A stretch of DNA of 64,000 nucleotides from Euryodendron excelsum (taxonomy: Eukaryota > Streptophyta > Magnoliopsida > Ericales > Pentaphylacaceae). Location of the stretch: contig CM065387.1 in NCBI GenBank assembly GCA_033060915.1, positions 28,264,001 to 28,328,000 of the forward strand. The letters run 5' to 3'. This document shows positions 61,813-64,000 of this stretch, one piece after another; position 1 is the stretch's first letter, and each line of letters begins with the position of its first letter. Position numbers and translations under genes: made by a program. The notes below the pieces were generated by a model. That model saw only the letters and a list, made by a program, of their open reading frames with translations, was not told the origin of the DNA and ran no database searches.

Positions 61813-62828
61813 TTTTGTTCTCCAACCAGGATGAGGATCTTTTGAATTTAACTCTTTTGATCTAAGTGAAAGAGCTTTGCTTTTTCTCTCTTTTTTTTTT
61901 CTTTTTCTTTTTTATTTGTGGAGCTTTTGATATTTTGAAATTAACATAGTGTGGGTGGTGATCATCGGGTGGGGTTAACATGAAAGAATATATATTGGCT
62001 CAACGGGCCTCCAAAGGGTAAATATGTTCTTTCCTTTTCTGAATAGAATAATTGATGGCCTCTCCTCATTTCAAATTTATTTGCATAGTTCGTAAAGCTT
62101 CACAAAATTTAAAAACCAAGAGGTTCCCCTTGCAAATTGCTGTCAACCCATACTTGCACCAAAGAATGCTCTATTGCATGGAGAACCGTATTCACTACAC
62201 CTCGCTTTGGTGGGTCAATTTGACTAATCCCCTTGCTACCCCAGTGTAAGGGTGATTCCCGATAGGGCTTGGAAAAGAATTTTCTTATGGCTCAAAGGCT
62301 ATAGTAAGGGTTATTCATCTTGATTTTAACAGGATAGTTGAAATGATGGCCCCCTATCATTTTGATTTTGGACTTTTAGCCATTAGCCCAACCATCTACA
62401 TTAGGGACTTAAACTTATCATCCTTAGTAGGTTACTTTGAAAGAATTGTGATATATGCTATATGGGTTTTTCAAAGGAATTATATAAGCCAAGTGGGAGA
62501 TAGCAGAAATTAATGTCGTTTATCATATCCACTTTTGATCCATTGATCTTTCAAGCTCATGCAGTGTTCTAGAGATCTTTTCTAGGGATTTCTATTTCTT
62601 CTTCTTTTGTTATGACTAAACCCAGAGAATGAACCTAGGCTACCTACGTATCTCGGTGAACCTGAGAATCAGGTCGTCTGTAATTCTGACCTAGGACAGC
62701 TTTGCTGTTTAGAATCCTAAAGTTAAAATACATGATAACAAATGTTGGACCCTTTTTTTTTAAACCTCTAACAAACTAGAGATGCGGTAGTACTTTGTTT
62801 GCCTTTTGAAAACATAGAAGTTCTCGAA
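60701..62828 (-). mobile_element. 3' untranslated region of element 3, continued
   Basis: This minus-strand sequence matches the 3' region of element 2 in inverted form (GGGTGGTGATCATC near 61950, GACCGTAATGTAGGCTAA near 61459). It contains about three diverged units near 200 bp with that phrase (61270, 61455, 61665), a CT microsatellite (61779-61808), and at 62640-62690 the minus-strand GACCTGATTC ... GATACGTAGG block otherwise seen in LTR U5 regions. Pol is absent. The short plus-strand frame at 62052-62249 has no recognisable content. 62700-62828 shows nothing recognisable. Confidence 0.65.
61779..61808. repeat. (CT)n microsatellite
   Basis: About fifteen CT units inside the element-3 3' region. 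Confidence 0.9.
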
Positions 62829-63016
62829 TTAATGCAGGCTGAATTGTGAACCAGAAGTAAGTGGTTTCAAAAGTTGTGGGAACGACTCTGGTGCAATGAT
62901 CCTCATGATGCTGATGGCTCGCGAGTCATTAAAGTCCTGAATTTTGTGTTTTAGAGAGTAACAGCTTTTAGTGTCATCGCTTGGGGAGCCAGAATGAAAC
63001 TTGCAGTGTAGGTTGG
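62829..63016 (-). pseudogene. gag: Gag zinc-knuckle remnant of element 3
   Basis: On the minus strand the frame reads CKFHSGSPSDDTKSC then YSLKHKIQDFNDSRAISI. This is the modified knuckle (C-x2-H ... C followed by a LK..IQDLID-like helix) found at the end of Gag in Tat-lineage elements; the second His of the usual PGH is lost here. The frame is cut at 63016 by an LTR-like sequence. On the other side no protease or RT follows. Confidence 0.65.
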
Positions 63017-64000
63017 TGTTAGGAACTGTGAAATTTTCCACAACCTGGCTATATTGTATACAAATAATACCAAAATTCTGATCTATTTAGCAAAAACTAA
63101 TCTATGTGATTAGTCTCATACATTCGAGATCTCTCTAGTTTGATCCCAAATACCAACAAGTATGAACTTCGAAAACCTTCTACTTTGATCTCGAATAGCA
63201 AGCAACAACAACCAGCAATAATTAGCTTCTCGAACTTAACCTTTGGACTTCTGTTCTATCATTTGTGCACACCTTATTCTAGAGAGAGTAGGTTCGCAGC
63301 TGCTAGAGTTTCTTTCTCTCACAAAAATATGTGTCTCTCAATTATCAGTAAGTGTTACCCTAGTCGCTCTTAGAGTGCATATATATAGAGACTACTGCAG
63401 GCACCACATGATTAGTGTGACTAAGGCTTCCTACACAAATAAGGAGTCCTAATCTAACCAGGATTAATCCATATTTATGTAAATTATAATTTATACTACT
63501 AATGAATTATAATTGCACTCATTGTCATACTAGGAATTATATTTCAAACTCCATATTCTTAAATGCTTATTTATCTCCCCACGTTAAGATCACATATACC
63601 CGTCTATTAAATTAAATTACTGACAATTAAATTTAATAGACTTATTTAATTCCTTGAGATTTTCCACTTAACTTATTTGATATGTCGATTCATAATCCAC
63701 CTATGTGGTTTGACATAATCAAACTTATAAGCTTCCTCAAGCGGGTATCATCAATCCCTATATCGAGACATGGATTCCATCAATAATTAATATTCACCAT
63801 ACACATAATGTTATTGTCCAACTCACTAAGTTTATTAACCCATAAAGAATTTCATTCTTCAGTGAATCAAAACAATAAACATTACGTACATGTGTCTATT
63901 TATTATATTAGGATTAAAAGTATAAGTACTCATAATAATCATAAGGTATTAATTATTTTATCTAGTCAATATAAAAATAATTACCTCATCGCAGTCATAT
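63017..64000 (+). mobile_element. LTR-like sequence running off the window
   Basis: The boundary lies inside the gag knuckle remnant. The sequence starts TGTTAGGAACTGTG, has a TATA box (TATATATA, 63380-63387) about 360 bp in, and then AT-rich sequence without coding potential. The TG start, promoter and abrupt join suggest a plus-strand LTR of an unrelated family, possibly Copia. The other end and any target duplication are outside the window. Confidence 0.5.

Noticed and set aside
1..64000. tRNA, rRNA or host protein genes
   Set aside because: No cloverleaf-like A/B boxes, ribosomal motifs or intron-containing host gene structure recognised by eye; only tRNA-complementary primer sites are present.
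63017..64000. Firm call of a Copia LTR
   Set aside because: The start and TATA box fit an LTR, but the other end, primer site and coding part are outside the window, so the family is left open.

Overview
This window is repeat-dominated nuclear DNA of a flowering plant; I see no host gene, rRNA or tRNA. Almost every base can be assigned to LTR retrotransposons stacked inside one another. The main residents are giant Ty3/gypsy elements of the Tat/Ogre type. The evidence is LTRs of about 4.8 to 5.5 kb that start TGTAAGCACCYC and end GCGACA, a primer binding site beginning TGGCGACTCC, a pol with an extra archaeal-type RNase H between the first RNase H and the integrase, an integrase that ends in a GPF/Y module without a chromodomain, and long 3' regions with tandem repeats. 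The plant species cannot be fixed from this sequence.

Layout. 1-4147 is the right part of a family-1 LTR, followed by its primer site and leader (to 5722). 5723-8665 is an LTR-like unit of another family (TGTAACACCC ... GGGTATGACA). 8666-12767 is the 3' end of a minus-strand Tat element (element 3), which resumes at 60701-63016; it was split by element 2. Element 2 (12768-60695, plus strand) has a perfect 5-bp target duplication GCAGG on both sides. Its 5' LTR (12768-26688) carries two insertions: a 3.6-kb non-coding minus-strand LTR element (13178-16811, duplication CCACC) and a 5.47-kb solo family-1 LTR (20968-26439). After both are subtracted the 5' LTR is 4805 bp, against 4832 bp for the 3' LTR (55864-60695).

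The leader of element 2 is broken at 27344 by a minus-strand family-1 LTR fragment. That fragment was itself split by a 15.8-kb element (element C-D, 28898-44743), whose 5' LTR contains a small MITE. C-D is the only copy with a recognisable pol: protease, a G-patch-like segment, RT, RNase H, the second RNase H and integrase. Element 2 resumes with a gag fragment (46109-47077), is interrupted by a second TGTAAC-type LTR unit in minus orientation (47078-50103), then continues with a 3' untranslated region, an antisense spliced-looking reading frame (52419-53142), a 48/97-bp tandem array, a polypurine tract and the 3' LTR. From 63017 an unrelated LTR-like sequence with its own TATA box runs off the window edge.

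No element here is coding-competent. C-D has no gag core and eight in-frame stops between 37469 and 40903, element 2 has lost RT to integrase, and element 3 has kept only a gag zinc-knuckle scrap. The most interesting signals are in the non-coding parts: hairpins in the U5 region that differ between families by paired changes, a copy of the primer-site core inside the LTR, a 2-kb almost G-free tract in every family-1 LTR, and the antisense frame in the 3' region of element 2.
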